This document shows positions 25,617-33,633 of a DNA stretch of 49,184 bases, one piece after another. The translations under genes and the position numbers were made by a program. Source of the stretch: Chitinophaga pinensis (GTDB lineage: Bacteria; Bacteroidota; Bacteroidia; Flavobacteriales_D; Crocinitomicaceae). The notes under the pieces are model-generated. The model made no database searches. It was not told where the DNA came from and saw only the letters and a list, made by a program, of their open reading frames with translations. Where the stretch lies: assembly GCA_943327315.2 (NCBI GenBank), contig CALPWQ020000004.1, positions 1 to 49,184 of the forward strand, written 5' to 3'. Positions within the stretch are counted from its first letter, which is position 1. Each line of letters opens with the position of its first letter.

Positions 25617-27198
25617 TTCACGATCTGCCATTGTTTTACCCCTGATTCTCGCCGCAACCTTAGCGGGCGGGATGATTATCGGGAACCTGTTGACGCCATC
25701 CAAGCTGGACGGATACGGGACCGGAAAAGGCAAGGATAAATACCAGAAAATTCAAGACATCATTGAAGTACTCGACCGCAAATATGTCGATTCACTTGAT
25801 GGTGAAGACCTGTTTGAAAAGACAATTTCTGACATGCTCCACAAGCTAGATCCGCATAGCAATTATATCCCAGCAAAGGAACTGAAGGCCATTAACGAGT
25901 CTATTGAAGGGAAATTCGGTGGTGTTGGTATTCGGTTCTTTATCATCCGAGATACCATTTGCATCACAAATATTATTTCAGGCTCACCATCTCAATCCGC
26001 TGGATTTAAAGCAGGAGACAAGATCGTTTCGATAGATGGAAAATCAGCTGTTGGAAAGAAAATTACCAATGAAAAGGTAATGAAAATGTTGAAGGGCGCT
26101 GAAGGCACTACCGTTAAAGTGAAGGTCAAGCGTGGAAAAAAATACATCGAGAAGAACATTGTCCGTGGAACCATTCCAATCGAATCTGTGGTAGCTGCGT
26201 ATATGATCAATTCGACAACTGGCTTCATTAAAATCGATCAGTTCTCCGTTACTACAGCCATTGAATTTCACGAATCCGCTTTGTACCTCAAGGAAAAAGG
26301 AATGAAACACCTCATCCTTGATCTACGAAATAATGGCGGTGGTGTACTTACCGCTGCGACAGATATTGCCGATGAGTTTTTGAAAAAAAATGTACCCATG
26401 CTGATCACCAAAGGAAAGGAGCTAGGGAAGAAAACATACCGTGCTACATCTGGTGGAATTTTAGAAAGCACAGGAGTTACGATTTTAATCAATGCCAACT
26501 CTGCATCAGCAAGTGAAATTCTTGCAGGCGCCATTCAAGACAATGACCGCGGTACCATTGTAGGGAGACGATCATTTGGAAAAGGACTCGTTCAGGAGGA
26601 CATTAAACTGCGTGATGGCTCCGATCTTCGTTTGACCATTGCCCGTTACTATACGCCGACGGGAAGATGCATTCAGCGTCCTTACGATGAAGGGTATGAC
26701 AAGTACATTGAAGCACAAGTGGATCGCTATGACAATGGTGAACTTTATGCGCCAGACAGCAGCTTATTTGTTGACTCTCTAAAATTCAGAACACCGAAAG
26801 GGAAAATCGTTTATGGCGGTGGTGGAATCATGCCAGATGTGTTTGTACCTTTCGATTCAACTGGATTCAACTGGTACTTTACCGAACTGAGATTCTCGCA
26901 AGCATTTACGGCATTCACCTTCGAGTATGTCCAAGATAAACGCAACAAATGGTCATCCGTTGAGGTCTATGCACGATCTTTTAAAGTAAGCGACGCGTTA
27001 ATCTCTTCCTTTGTTCGTTATGCTGAAAAGGAAATGAAAATAAAGCAAAACACACAAGGGCTTCTTGGATGTAAAACACTGATCGCCGAAACACTAAAGG
27101 CAGAAATTGCACGCCAACTTTGGACTGAACACGGTTACTTTCAAATCGTCAATGCCTACGACAACGAAGTTCAAAAAGCACTTAAGGTCAGCAAATAG
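25606..27198 (+). CDS. S41-family C-terminal processing peptidase (tail-specific protease)
   Basis: A 530-residue periplasmic serine protease of the CtpA/Tsp family. A membrane-anchoring signal (about 8-29, SAIVLPLILAATLAGGMIIG) precedes the N-terminal helical region (LDRKYVDSLDGEDLFEKTIS). A PDZ domain follows (about 90-180, IISGSPSQSAGFKAGDKIVS). The catalytic core has the nucleophile Ser in NANSASASEILAGAI and the general-base Lys in GRRSFGKGLVQED. A C-terminal extension of about 130 residues is normal for Bacteroidota members. The start codon overlaps the dCMP deaminase end by 11 bases; no functional link is obvious. It converges with the cytochrome/monooxygenase gene, 3 bases apart. Confidence 0.93.
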   Translation: MWNNSRSAIVLPLILAATLAGGMIIGNLLTPSKLDGYGTGKGKDKYQKIQDIIEVLDRKYVDSLDGEDLFEKTISDMLHKLDPHSNYIPAKELKAINESIEGKFGGVGIRFFIIRDTICITNIISGSPSQSAGFKAGDKIVSIDGKSAVGKKITNEKVMKMLKGAEGTTVKVKVKRGKKYIEKNIVRGTIPIESVVAAYMINSTTGFIKIDQFSVTTAIEFHESALYLKEKGMKHLILDLRNNGGGVLTAATDIADEFLKKNVPMLITKGKELGKKTYRATSGGILESTGVTILINANSASASEILAGAIQDNDRGTIVGRRSFGKGLVQEDIKLRDGSDLRLTIARYYTPTGRCIQRPYDEGYDKYIEAQVDRYDNGELYAPDSSLFVDSLKFRTPKGKIVYGGGGIMPDVFVPFDSTGFNWYFTELRFSQAFTAFTFEYVQDKRNKWSSVEVYARSFKVSDALISSFVRYAEKEMKIKQNTQGLLGCKTLIAETLKAEIARQLWTEHGYFQIVNAYDNEVQKALKVSK

Positions 27199-27201
27199 CG
27201 A

Positions 27202-28740
27202 TTAGTTTCTGATGATCTGAGCGGTAAATGGTTGACCGTTTACTGTCATTGAAACAAAGTAGATTCCCTTGCGCGCATCCGCACCAGATTCTGTTGTTCC
27301 GTCCCACTCAATGGTCAAGCCACTTGTTGCTAGTGTTTCTGTATTTTTCAACTGGCGGATTAACTTCCCTTGGTAATCGTAGATCGAAACTGATACCACA
27401 TCTCCTACTTTTGAATTCGCATAAACGATTTGCGTGGATGTGCTGAACGGATTCGGGAAGGTCATCAACGGACCCTGTTGCGCTGGAAGCAATTCATCGA
27501 TCGAAGCACTCATCAAGGCTTCCATGTCATAGTTCTCATCTCCAGCCTGGTAGACCATGTAGTGAAAGTATACGATGAACATTTCATCGGTCGTATTCAA
27601 TCCCGCTGTGACAGTAGCTCCTGTATTGTTGACATATTTCCCTGTTCCTTTGATGATGGTCCCAGGAGGTGTCTTTTGAATGTGTTTGAAGAAGTAGAAA
27701 TCTTGCCAGTGGAAATCCCAGTTAGGTATGTTGACATACTTCAGAGTATCCCCTGCAGGAGTAACACCAAAAGATTTAATTGTTTTTCCTAACAAGTGCA
27801 TGTGCGGGAAGGCTGACAATACAGAAATGGTAGGATAAGCCGCTGGCAAAGCATATTGCGCATTCACCGTAGTTGTTTGGTTGTTCGGTAAGGTGAAATT
27901 CCAATTTTCAATGATTGGATCTGCTGTGACTTGACGCACGCCAGTTGTTCCTAATGGATAAAAATGGAAAATGACTTTTGTGCTGTCGTATTGTCCATAG
28001 GTTCCTGATGGATAATGCATTCCAAAATAGACGTTTGATCCAGCTGCCATGTCAATTCCAAGTTTCATTGGAGCCGAAGATGGCAAGACCATTGGTGTTG
28101 CACCTGGTGTGTAACCCGTAATTAATTTCGTTGTGGAATTAGACGGACTTGCGCAATTGCCCCCAATACTATCTGTCACTTCTAATCCTGCAGGATCGAC
28201 ATAAATTAAGGCGTGGTGCACAATCTGACGGTTCCCAGGGACAATTTCAATGGCTCTAATCACTCGGTTTTGTGTCAGGCCCGAAGGCACTGAAAAACAC
28301 ACATAATCGTCATTCGTGGAAGTGGCCTTACTCATGTATGTTGGGATCTGAACTGTCAAATCGCCATTACCCAAAATCGTGCTTGACGTATAAACCGGCG
28401 CTGGAGGCGTGTTTGCAGCAATTCCTTCAGGAAATCCTGCTAAGATCCAATCCAAAATCAGTGTTTTCTCCACTGCGGTCAACGAACGGTCGTGCACATA
28501 TTGTTGGTAGTTGTTATCCGGAGGCCATGGGGGCATGTGTCCCTGATTCACAGCATCGTAAATCGCTGCCGACATTGGACTCACCTCGTTGTAGGACATA
28601 TACGAAGTAGGTGCAATCCCTCCGGTGTGGTGACATTTCGTGCATTTATTAAAAAATACCTGAGCGACATCATTGCTCCAGGTTTGACCAAAAGCGGAAA
28701 ATCCAGCCAAAAAGGAAACGAAAAGAAGTGCATTTTTCAT
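27202..28740 (-). CDS. Secreted haem c / PHM-like copper monooxygenase with T9SS sorting domain
   Basis: A 512-residue extracellular protein in four parts. Residues 1-19 form a signal peptide. A c-type haem segment has CTKCH (33-37) and a candidate axial Met in GHMPPWPPD (about 70). A region like the copper type II ascorbate-dependent monooxygenase (PHM) family follows, with His176-His177 (VHHALIY), His243 (GMHYP), His314/His316 (PHMHLL) and Met388 (TDEMFIVYF). The last about 85 residues (FPNPFSTSTQIV to AQIIRN) are a type A T9SS sorting domain. The ligand spacing resembles animal PHM (H107/H108/H172 and H242/H244/M314). It stands alone. It should oxidise an unknown C-H substrate outside the cell, with haem as an electron route (inference). 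Confidence 0.85.
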   Translation of the reverse strand: MKNALLFVSFLAGFSAFGQTWSNDVAQVFFNKCTKCHHTGGIAPTSYMSYNEVSPMSAAIYDAVNQGHMPPWPPDNNYQQYVHDRSLTAVEKTLILDWILAGFPEGIAANTPPAPVYTSSTILGNGDLTVQIPTYMSKATSTNDDYVCFSVPSGLTQNRVIRAIEIVPGNRQIVHHALIYVDPAGLEVTDSIGGNCASPSNSTTKLITGYTPGATPMVLPSSAPMKLGIDMAAGSNVYFGMHYPSGTYGQYDSTKVIFHFYPLGTTGVRQVTADPIIENWNFTLPNNQTTTVNAQYALPAAYPTISVLSAFPHMHLLGKTIKSFGVTPAGDTLKYVNIPNWDFHWQDFYFFKHIQKTPPGTIIKGTGKYVNNTGATVTAGLNTTDEMFIVYFHYMVYQAGDENYDMEALMSASIDELLPAQQGPLMTFPNPFSTSTQIVYANSKVGDVVSVSIYDYQGKLIRQLKNTETLATSGLTIEWDGTTESGADARKGIYFVSMTVNGQPFTAQIIRN

Positions 28741-28789
28741 AGTTCAGTGCTTAAATAGTGACGCAAAATAAGATAATTTTCATTAGTCC

Positions 28790-29713
28790 TTATGCTTTCC
28801 CACGAAAATTGAGTGTTTTCCGTGAGGCAATATATACTCCAGCGAAGATAATCAACATGTAAATAATCTTTGTCCAGGTGATGGTCGCCGTATAATCCTC
28901 GGCAATCCCCATGGCCGTAAAAAGGTAGGCAAATAGCAGCACTTGAACTGGCTGGAAATAAATGTAGGTGCTCGACAAAGATGCGCTCAAGTATTTCAAA
29001 CCGAACATGGTGAGCAGATAAGTCATAAACGTCACGCCGACGATGACATAGATTATTTTTAGCCAAATAGCTGTCGGTATATGCTGAAGATTCGTAAGCA
29101 ATAAATCACCCCATAGCGGAGGAAATAGTAAGACAAAAACAGCACCGATGGTGAAAACCCAGGTAATTACGGTGATTGGTGAATACTTCTGCATCAATGG
29201 TTTTGCCATGACAAGATAGACCGCGTAACTGGCTGAATTGATAAAAAGCAACATATCCCCTTGAACGGAATCCCCTTTGCCTGTTCCCGCAGTTAAGGTT
29301 AGCAGAATTGCTCCCGACGAACCAAGAAAAATCCCGATGGCTTGGGTAAGTGTGATTTTATCCTTCAGAATGAAATACGACAAGATGACCACAATGATCG
29401 GATTGAAGGCCATGATGATTCCAGAGTTAATCGCCGATGACAGATTGAGTCCGTGAAAGAAACACAATTGATTTAGGGCAACACCAAAAAATCCGCAGCC
29501 GACCAAACGAAGATAGTCCGATCGTTCAATTTTATTTCGCCCATATAAAAGACAAACCAGCCAAAAAAGCACCGTGGCGCCAAGAGCGCGGAATAAGATA
29601 AAAACATTCGGTGTAAGGTACTTGGGCATTACCCCTTTCGCCAATACATGACTCGCTCCGTAAAGCGTATTGACTAAAAATAAAGACAGGTGGGCAAGTA
29701 AACTTTTACTCAA
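28790..29713 (-). CDS. EamA/DMT-family transporter
   Basis: A 307-residue inner-membrane protein with ten hydrophobic segments arranged as two EamA repeats (first NTLYGASHVLAKGVM ... SYFILKDKITLTQAIGIFLG; second SASYAVYLVMAKPLM ... TAMGIAEDYTATI). It is likely a metabolite or amino-acid efflux carrier of the drug/metabolite transporter superfamily; the substrate is unknown. The only in-frame start that includes the full first repeat is TTG at 29713, since no ATG occurs before residue 29 and the upstream codons overlap the arsC end. It lies 7 bases after the ArsC-like gene and is co-directional with kmo, so it may be the last gene of a four-gene unit. Confidence 0.88.
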   Translation of the reverse strand: MSKSLLAHLSLFLVNTLYGASHVLAKGVMPKYLTPNVFILFRALGATVLFWLVCLLYGRNKIERSDYLRLVGCGFFGVALNQLCFFHGLNLSSAINSGIIMAFNPIIVVILSYFILKDKITLTQAIGIFLGSSGAILLTLTAGTGKGDSVQGDMLLFINSASYAVYLVMAKPLMQKYSPITVITWVFTIGAVFVLLFPPLWGDLLLTNLQHIPTAIWLKIIYVIVGVTFMTYLLTMFGLKYLSASLSSTYIYFQPVQVLLFAYLFTAMGIAEDYTATITWTKIIYMLIIFAGVYIASRKTLNFRGKA

Positions 29714-29720
29714 AATGCGC

Positions 29721-30077
29721 TTAAGACTTTTGGAATGATTGCACCGCAGCCTCCACTACCTTTGCCGTGTTTCCAATAAAGATTTCTTCTCCATTGATCA
29801 TAAAAGGACGTTTTAAAAAGGTGTATTCTTCCAACATCAAACGGCGGTAATCCGCTTCCGAAAGTGTTTGTTCATGCAATCCCATCGCCCTATATTTCAT
29901 GGCCTTCTTTGAAAAAAGCGCTTCATAGGAACCCGCTTTTTCTTTTAACCAATCCAGTGTAAGTTCATCGATGTTTTCTTCCTTGATGTTCTGCAATACA
30001 AGACCTTGAACTGGCCCGATTTGCGTGAGAATGCGTTGGCAGGTCGAACACGAATTCAATAGATAGATCTTCTTCAT
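29721..30077 (-). CDS. ArsC/Spx-family protein (arsenate reductase-like)
   Basis: A 118-residue thioredoxin-fold protein of the ArsC/Spx family. The N-terminal CSTC (Cys 10 and Cys 13, YLLNSCSTCQR) is the redox centre, and FLKRPFMINGEEIFIG near residue 90 is the conserved C-terminal part with the KRP motif. Family members include arsenate reductases that use glutaredoxin and redox regulators, and this sequence does not settle which. Arsenite transporter or arsenic-regulator genes are absent nearby, which argues against a dedicated arsenic operon. The start overlaps the outer-membrane protein stop by one base (TGATG). Confidence 0.88.
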   Translation of the reverse strand: MKKIYLLNSCSTCQRILTQIGPVQGLVLQNIKEENIDELTLDWLKEKAGSYEALFSKKAMKYRAMGLHEQTLSEADYRRLMLEEYTFLKRPFMINGEEIFIGNTAKVVEAAVQSFQKS

Positions 30078-30961
30078 CAGTTTCCTTGTAGGTATTCGTC
30101 ATTGCGTTTGCGGTCCTCGTCCGTGCCTGGCGTATTGCAGCCTTTTGGTTTCTTTTCAAACAGATAGGTAAACTTCACTTGGAATAAAATCGGTAAGTAG
30201 TTTGAGTTGTAATACTTCAACGCAGCACACCCTTTTCTCCAGTCGTGAATGCCTAAAATCGGAATTTGCACACCCGGTACCAACATGCTGCGGCGATTGA
30301 GTTTGATGCCGAAACCTAGACTATAGTGAAGTTGAGCGACCAATGGGGAATGGAAAGATTGTGCGCTTATTCCGGCTTCATTCATGTAGGGATCATGCGA
30401 TGAGAGTCGATAATCAATATTAAATCCTAAGCCATTGTCAATGAAATAACGCTTTCCGATGTACACGTTTTTATGTAGGCTGAAACGGCCATTCACAAAA
30501 ATACTAGCGAAACTTCCTGAAATACTTTTCGTTGGAAGCGTTTCACCAAGAGAATTCATCTGAGTAAAATTTGTTGTTTCAGAACCACTAAACAGCTTAA
30601 CACCAAGGCCCCAATCGTAATAGGAGATGAAAATATATTTCAGGGCCAAAGAGAGTTTTGACCGTTTCTTTGGAAAATGTACCATACCAAGATCCACAAA
30701 TGCACCAACGCTGCCTTGAGGGTCAAAGCTAAAACTCATCGGTCGGCCATTTACATCAGCCCCGAGGTAAGTTAAATTCTTCGCATCCAAACGTGTCGCC
30801 ATGTAGGTTAATCCACCCGTTACTTGCAAACCAAAAAACCGATAGTCTTTGTAATCTGCTTTGCCAAAAACATCGCCACGACGCTTTCCAGGGGTGAGAT
30901 CACGCTGTGCCGAGAGTGAAAACGCACTCAACAATACAGCACTCAAGATCAATTTATTCAT
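30077..30961 (-). CDS. Outer-membrane beta-barrel-like protein
   Basis: A secreted protein of 294 residues starting MNKLILSAVLLSAFSLSAQ, a signal peptide with cleavage after Ala-Gln. The mature part shows repeated amphipathic strands (FGLQVTGGLTYMATRL, LSLALKYIFISYYDWGLGVK, HYSLGFGIKLNRR) ending FQVKFTYLFE, then a charged tail (KGCNTPGTDEDRKRN). It probably folds as an eight- to ten-strand barrel in the outer membrane. No named family is recognised. Adjacent ATGs at 30961 and 30964 are equally possible. It follows kmo after 13 bases and is coupled to the ArsC-like gene. Confidence 0.7.
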   Translation of the reverse strand: MNKLILSAVLLSAFSLSAQRDLTPGKRRGDVFGKADYKDYRFFGLQVTGGLTYMATRLDAKNLTYLGADVNGRPMSFSFDPQGSVGAFVDLGMVHFPKKRSKLSLALKYIFISYYDWGLGVKLFSGSETTNFTQMNSLGETLPTKSISGSFASIFVNGRFSLHKNVYIGKRYFIDNGLGFNIDYRLSSHDPYMNEAGISAQSFHSPLVAQLHYSLGFGIKLNRRSMLVPGVQIPILGIHDWRKGCAALKYYNSNYLPILFQVKFTYLFEKKPKGCNTPGTDEDRKRNDEYLQGN

Positions 30962-30974
30962 CATATTTTTTGTG

Positions 30975-32330
30975 TTAATTACAACGTGCTAAAATTTGCT
31001 CCATCACTTCCTCTGAATCCCAGCGCTCCTCGATGTTTTCCATCGCCATCACCTCATCCATAATCGCTGATTGCACCTGACCCTGTTTGTACGCCACACT
31101 GTAGCGAATTTCACTAAAGGTCACTTGCGAATACAAGGGCAACCACTTGTCTGGGTAACGGCCACTGAACTTTGCTTCGATTTTCTTCCGCAACAAAAAC
31201 TCTGGATCTGCCACATAGTCGCGCATCACATAATAGTTGTCCAAGGACAGGTCTTGCAAGGCATCCCCATCCGGTTTACGTTCGCGGCTGTATTCCTCAA
31301 AAATTGCAGGCCAGTCTTCGTGGTGCTTGGTCATCAATTCTGACAAAACGGTACAATCTTCAAACCCCGCATTCATTCCTTGTCCGTAGAATGGAACTGT
31401 AGCATGTGCGGCATCACCCATCAATGCGGTAACACCATGTGCCCAAGGGTAGCAACGTACAATGGCCAAGGCAGCTAGGGGGTGATCTTCCCATGCATCG
31501 GCAATATCCGGCATCATTTCGTAGAAATCTGGGAATGTTTTTTCGAAGAATGAATTGACAGCTTCGCGTGATGTGAGTTTGTCAAAGGCATTTTCACCAC
31601 CTTCGTGCGGCATGAATAAGGTACAGGTAAATGAACCATCTTCATTCGCCAAAGCAATCATCATAAAACGTCCACGTGGCCAAATATGCAAGGAATTTTT
31701 ATCCATGCGGTACGTACCGTCCGGATTTGCAGGCAGCAAAATTTCGCGGTATCCGTCAGCAATGTAGTTCTGGCTATAGTTAAAGCGACCAAGTTTCTGC
31801 ATCGATGAATAACGCACGGAAGAAAAGGCGCCATCCGCAGCAAAAACCAAATCTGCTTTGTGTTCAAATTCTTCTCCTGTCAGGCTGTTTGTTAAGTAAA
31901 CAATTCCATTATTGAGGTCAACCCTACGACATTCGTGGTTGTAATGGATCGTTGCTTTTCCGTGTTTTTCAGCAATGTCCATCATCGTAGCATTGATTTT
32001 CCCGCGAGAAACAGAGAAAATGGCTTCACCGTCTTTTCCATATTGCTGATAGGTCAACTTTCCTTCGAGGTCGTGCATCACACGTCCGTACATGGGGATG
32101 GCAATCTTGCGAATTTCATCGCCAACACCTACCGCATCGAGTGCTTTCCACCCGCGGTTTGAAAGGGCAAGGTTGATGGACTTCCCAGCAGATATTTCCG
32201 CTTTTCGAATGTCCCAACGGCGCTCATAAATCGTTACTTTATATCCTGCTTTAGATAGATAAACGGCCCAAAGGGATCCTACCAATCCTGCTCCTACGAT
32301 GACAACCTCTTTCATTGACTGATTTTCCAT
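30975..32330 (-). CDS. kmo: Kynurenine 3-monooxygenase
   Basis: FAD- and NADPH-dependent hydroxylase making 3-hydroxykynurenine from kynurenine, using oxygen. The reading starts with KEVVIVGAGLVGSLWAVYLS, the FAD-binding GxGxxG motif, then INLALSNRGWKALD, the DG motif VFAADGAFSSVR, and ALMGDAAHATVPFYGQGMNAG (the GD motif region). I annotate the ATG at 32330; the ATG at 32318 gives the usual MKxVVIVGAG start and lies 18 bases from the promoter box, so it is a real alternative. The downstream genes (outer-membrane protein, ArsC-like, EamA) probably share its transcript. A 23-base tandem repeat separates it from the esterase upstream. Confidence 0.94.
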   Translation of the reverse strand: MENQSMKEVVIVGAGLVGSLWAVYLSKAGYKVTIYERRWDIRKAEISAGKSINLALSNRGWKALDAVGVGDEIRKIAIPMYGRVMHDLEGKLTYQQYGKDGEAIFSVSRGKINATMMDIAEKHGKATIHYNHECRRVDLNNGIVYLTNSLTGEEFEHKADLVFAADGAFSSVRYSSMQKLGRFNYSQNYIADGYREILLPANPDGTYRMDKNSLHIWPRGRFMMIALANEDGSFTCTLFMPHEGGENAFDKLTSREAVNSFFEKTFPDFYEMMPDIADAWEDHPLAALAIVRCYPWAHGVTALMGDAAHATVPFYGQGMNAGFEDCTVLSELMTKHHEDWPAIFEEYSRERKPDGDALQDLSLDNYYVMRDYVADPEFLLRKKIEAKFSGRYPDKWLPLYSQVTFSEIRYSVAYKQGQVQSAIMDEVMAMENIEERWDSEEVMEQILARCN

Positions 32331-32336
32331 ATGTAA

Positions 32337-32344
32337 CAAAGGTA
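32337..32344 (-). promoter_or_regulatory. TACCTTTG promoter box for kmo
   Basis: Exact TAnnTTTG on the minus strand, 6 bases from the ATG at 32330 and 18 from the ATG at 32318. The latter spacing fits most other boxes in the window. Confidence 0.6.
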
Positions 32345-32374
32345 GTTAAATGATTGTTTTAGCACGCTGTATTT

Positions 32375-32446
32375 GTGACTTCGAGAACCTCAGCCACCAT
32401 ACTTCGAGAACCTCAGTCTTCATACTTCGAGAACCTCAGCAACCAT
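32375..32446. repeat. Three 23-base tandem repeats, locus B
   Basis: Units at 32378-32400, 32401-32423 and 32424-32446 each begin ACTTCGAGAACCTCAG, vary over four bases (CCAC, TCTT or CAAC) and end CAT. The first unit, with the three bases before it, forms the bulged hairpin of loci A and C (arms GTGACT/AGCCAC, inner GAG/CTC). The last unit ends on the first base of the esterase stop codon. Confidence 0.85.
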
Positions 32447-33396
32447 TAATGCAGCACAAGGCCGAAGTCAATCGCCACCTGCATGGCTGCCCAGAAATTC
32501 TGGTCTTTTGAGAACAAATTGTACTGTCCACCTTGACCTGGATTCGTCCCCGGGTCGACAGGAATCTGATGGCCTAAACCTGTAAATTGATACAACACAA
32601 CACGATTGGAATTGTCCGTCGAGCCCACGGATGTCCGTTTAATAAATGGATGCTCCTTCAGCAGGACTTCTTTTTCAGATGATGTATTTAGTTGTTTGAT
32701 TCCTTTCCATTGGTTATACAACATTCCTGCGCACTTTGGATATACGACGGCATCATCTGTTCCTTGATAGATATAGAGCGAAGGATAGGCAATGGAAGCA
32801 TTCGGATGAAGGTCCATCACCCGCTGTGTAAGTTGTTTTTCGGTGAGTTCTGGCTTGCCGTGCATTGCCTTCAATGCTTGACTAGGTTTCTCTGCCAAGC
32901 CATATGGTCCGCAAGCGAAGACAGCACCCGCCTTGAAACGGGTTGGGGTTAACGCCAATAGTGAAACACTCAGTTGTCCGCCAGCAGAAAAGCCAGTGAT
33001 GAAGATTTGGGCGGTATCGATGGAATAATGGCTGAGGCAATAAGACAGCATGTTCAAGATGCTCGCTGCTTCGCCATTCAAGGAGTCGATATCTTCTGGT
33101 CGAAACCAATTGAAACAGCGGTTTGGATTGTTGCTCATTTGCTGTTGAGGGGCCAACAAAAAGAAGTCATTTTCCTTTGCCAAGGCATCCCATCCAGAAA
33201 CGGAAATCGCCTCTTGTGCACTTTGCGTGCAGCCGTGTAAGACAAGGACTAGCGGTCTATTTTTATTCGAGGTCGGTTGAATGAAGCATTCTAGATTTCC
33301 CGGATTATTTCCAAACTCAAGCTCGGCCACTTCCGTCAGTTGCGCCGTCAGTTGAAACGCGTTAATTGCAACACTAAAAATAATCCAGTATTTCAT
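32446..33396 (-). CDS. Secreted PHB-depolymerase-type esterase
   Basis: A secreted alpha/beta-hydrolase of 316 residues in the PHB esterase/LpqC group. The signal peptide is MKYWIIFSVAINAFQLTAQ. The active-site set is visible in order: VLVLHGCTQSAQE (oxyanion region, typical of the group), FITGFSAGGQL (GxSxG nucleophile), IYQGTDDAVVYP (acid) and FTGLGHQIPVDPG (His). The natural substrate may be a polyester or a feruloyl or acetyl ester. The ATG at 33396 is used; a TTG one codon upstream is also open. It follows the 73-residue membrane protein after 3 bases and lies between kynU and kmo, but the signal peptide makes a role as kynurenine formamidase unlikely. Confidence 0.88.
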   Translation of the reverse strand: MKYWIIFSVAINAFQLTAQLTEVAELEFGNNPGNLECFIQPTSNKNRPLVLVLHGCTQSAQEAISVSGWDALAKENDFFLLAPQQQMSNNPNRCFNWFRPEDIDSLNGEAASILNMLSYCLSHYSIDTAQIFITGFSAGGQLSVSLLALTPTRFKAGAVFACGPYGLAEKPSQALKAMHGKPELTEKQLTQRVMDLHPNASIAYPSLYIYQGTDDAVVYPKCAGMLYNQWKGIKQLNTSSEKEVLLKEHPFIKRTSVGSTDNSNRVVLYQFTGLGHQIPVDPGTNPGQGGQYNLFSKDQNFWAAMQVAIDFGLVLH

Positions 33397-33399
33397 CAA

Positions 33400-33621
33400 T
33401 CACCGATTCTTCCAATACCGTGAATAGGGTGTTTGAAAGAAGGTATTTTGCTTCCGTTCTTTCAGTTTTTTCTTGTGAATGGCATTGCTCGCCCGCCAGA
33501 GGACGATTCCTCCGATCAATACCGCCACGGCTTGAATGGTCAAGTTGACGTAGGTTGTCGATTGGCTTAATTCACCCGAAAACTTTGCTTTAATCAGCTC
33601 TTGAATTGTCAATTCATCCAT
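33400..33621 (-). CDS. Small membrane protein (73 aa)
   Basis: A short, unrecognised protein with an acidic N-terminus (MDELTIQELIKAKFSGE), one membrane segment (about residues 27-42, TIQAVAVLIGGIVLWRA) and a strongly basic C-terminus (HKKKLKERKQNTFFQ). It lies 12 bases after kynU and 3 bases before the esterase gene, all on one strand, so the three look like a single operon. The clean topology and tight packing favour a real gene. No function can be given. Confidence 0.7.
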   Translation of the reverse strand: MDELTIQELIKAKFSGELSQSTTYVNLTIQAVAVLIGGIVLWRASNAIHKKKLKERKQNTFFQTPYSRYWKNR

Positions 33622-33633
33622 GATGTACTGTTT

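Noticed and set aside
29721-30077. Arsenic resistance operon
   Set aside because: Only an ArsC/Spx-type protein is present; there is no ArsB/Acr3 transporter or ArsR regulator nearby.
32378-32446. CRISPR array
   Set aside because: Units are 23 bases and abut without spacers; there are no cas genes.
32446-33396. Kynurenine formamidase role for the esterase
   Set aside because: It lies between kynU and kmo, but it has a secretion signal and PHB-esterase motifs, while formamidase should act in the cytosol.
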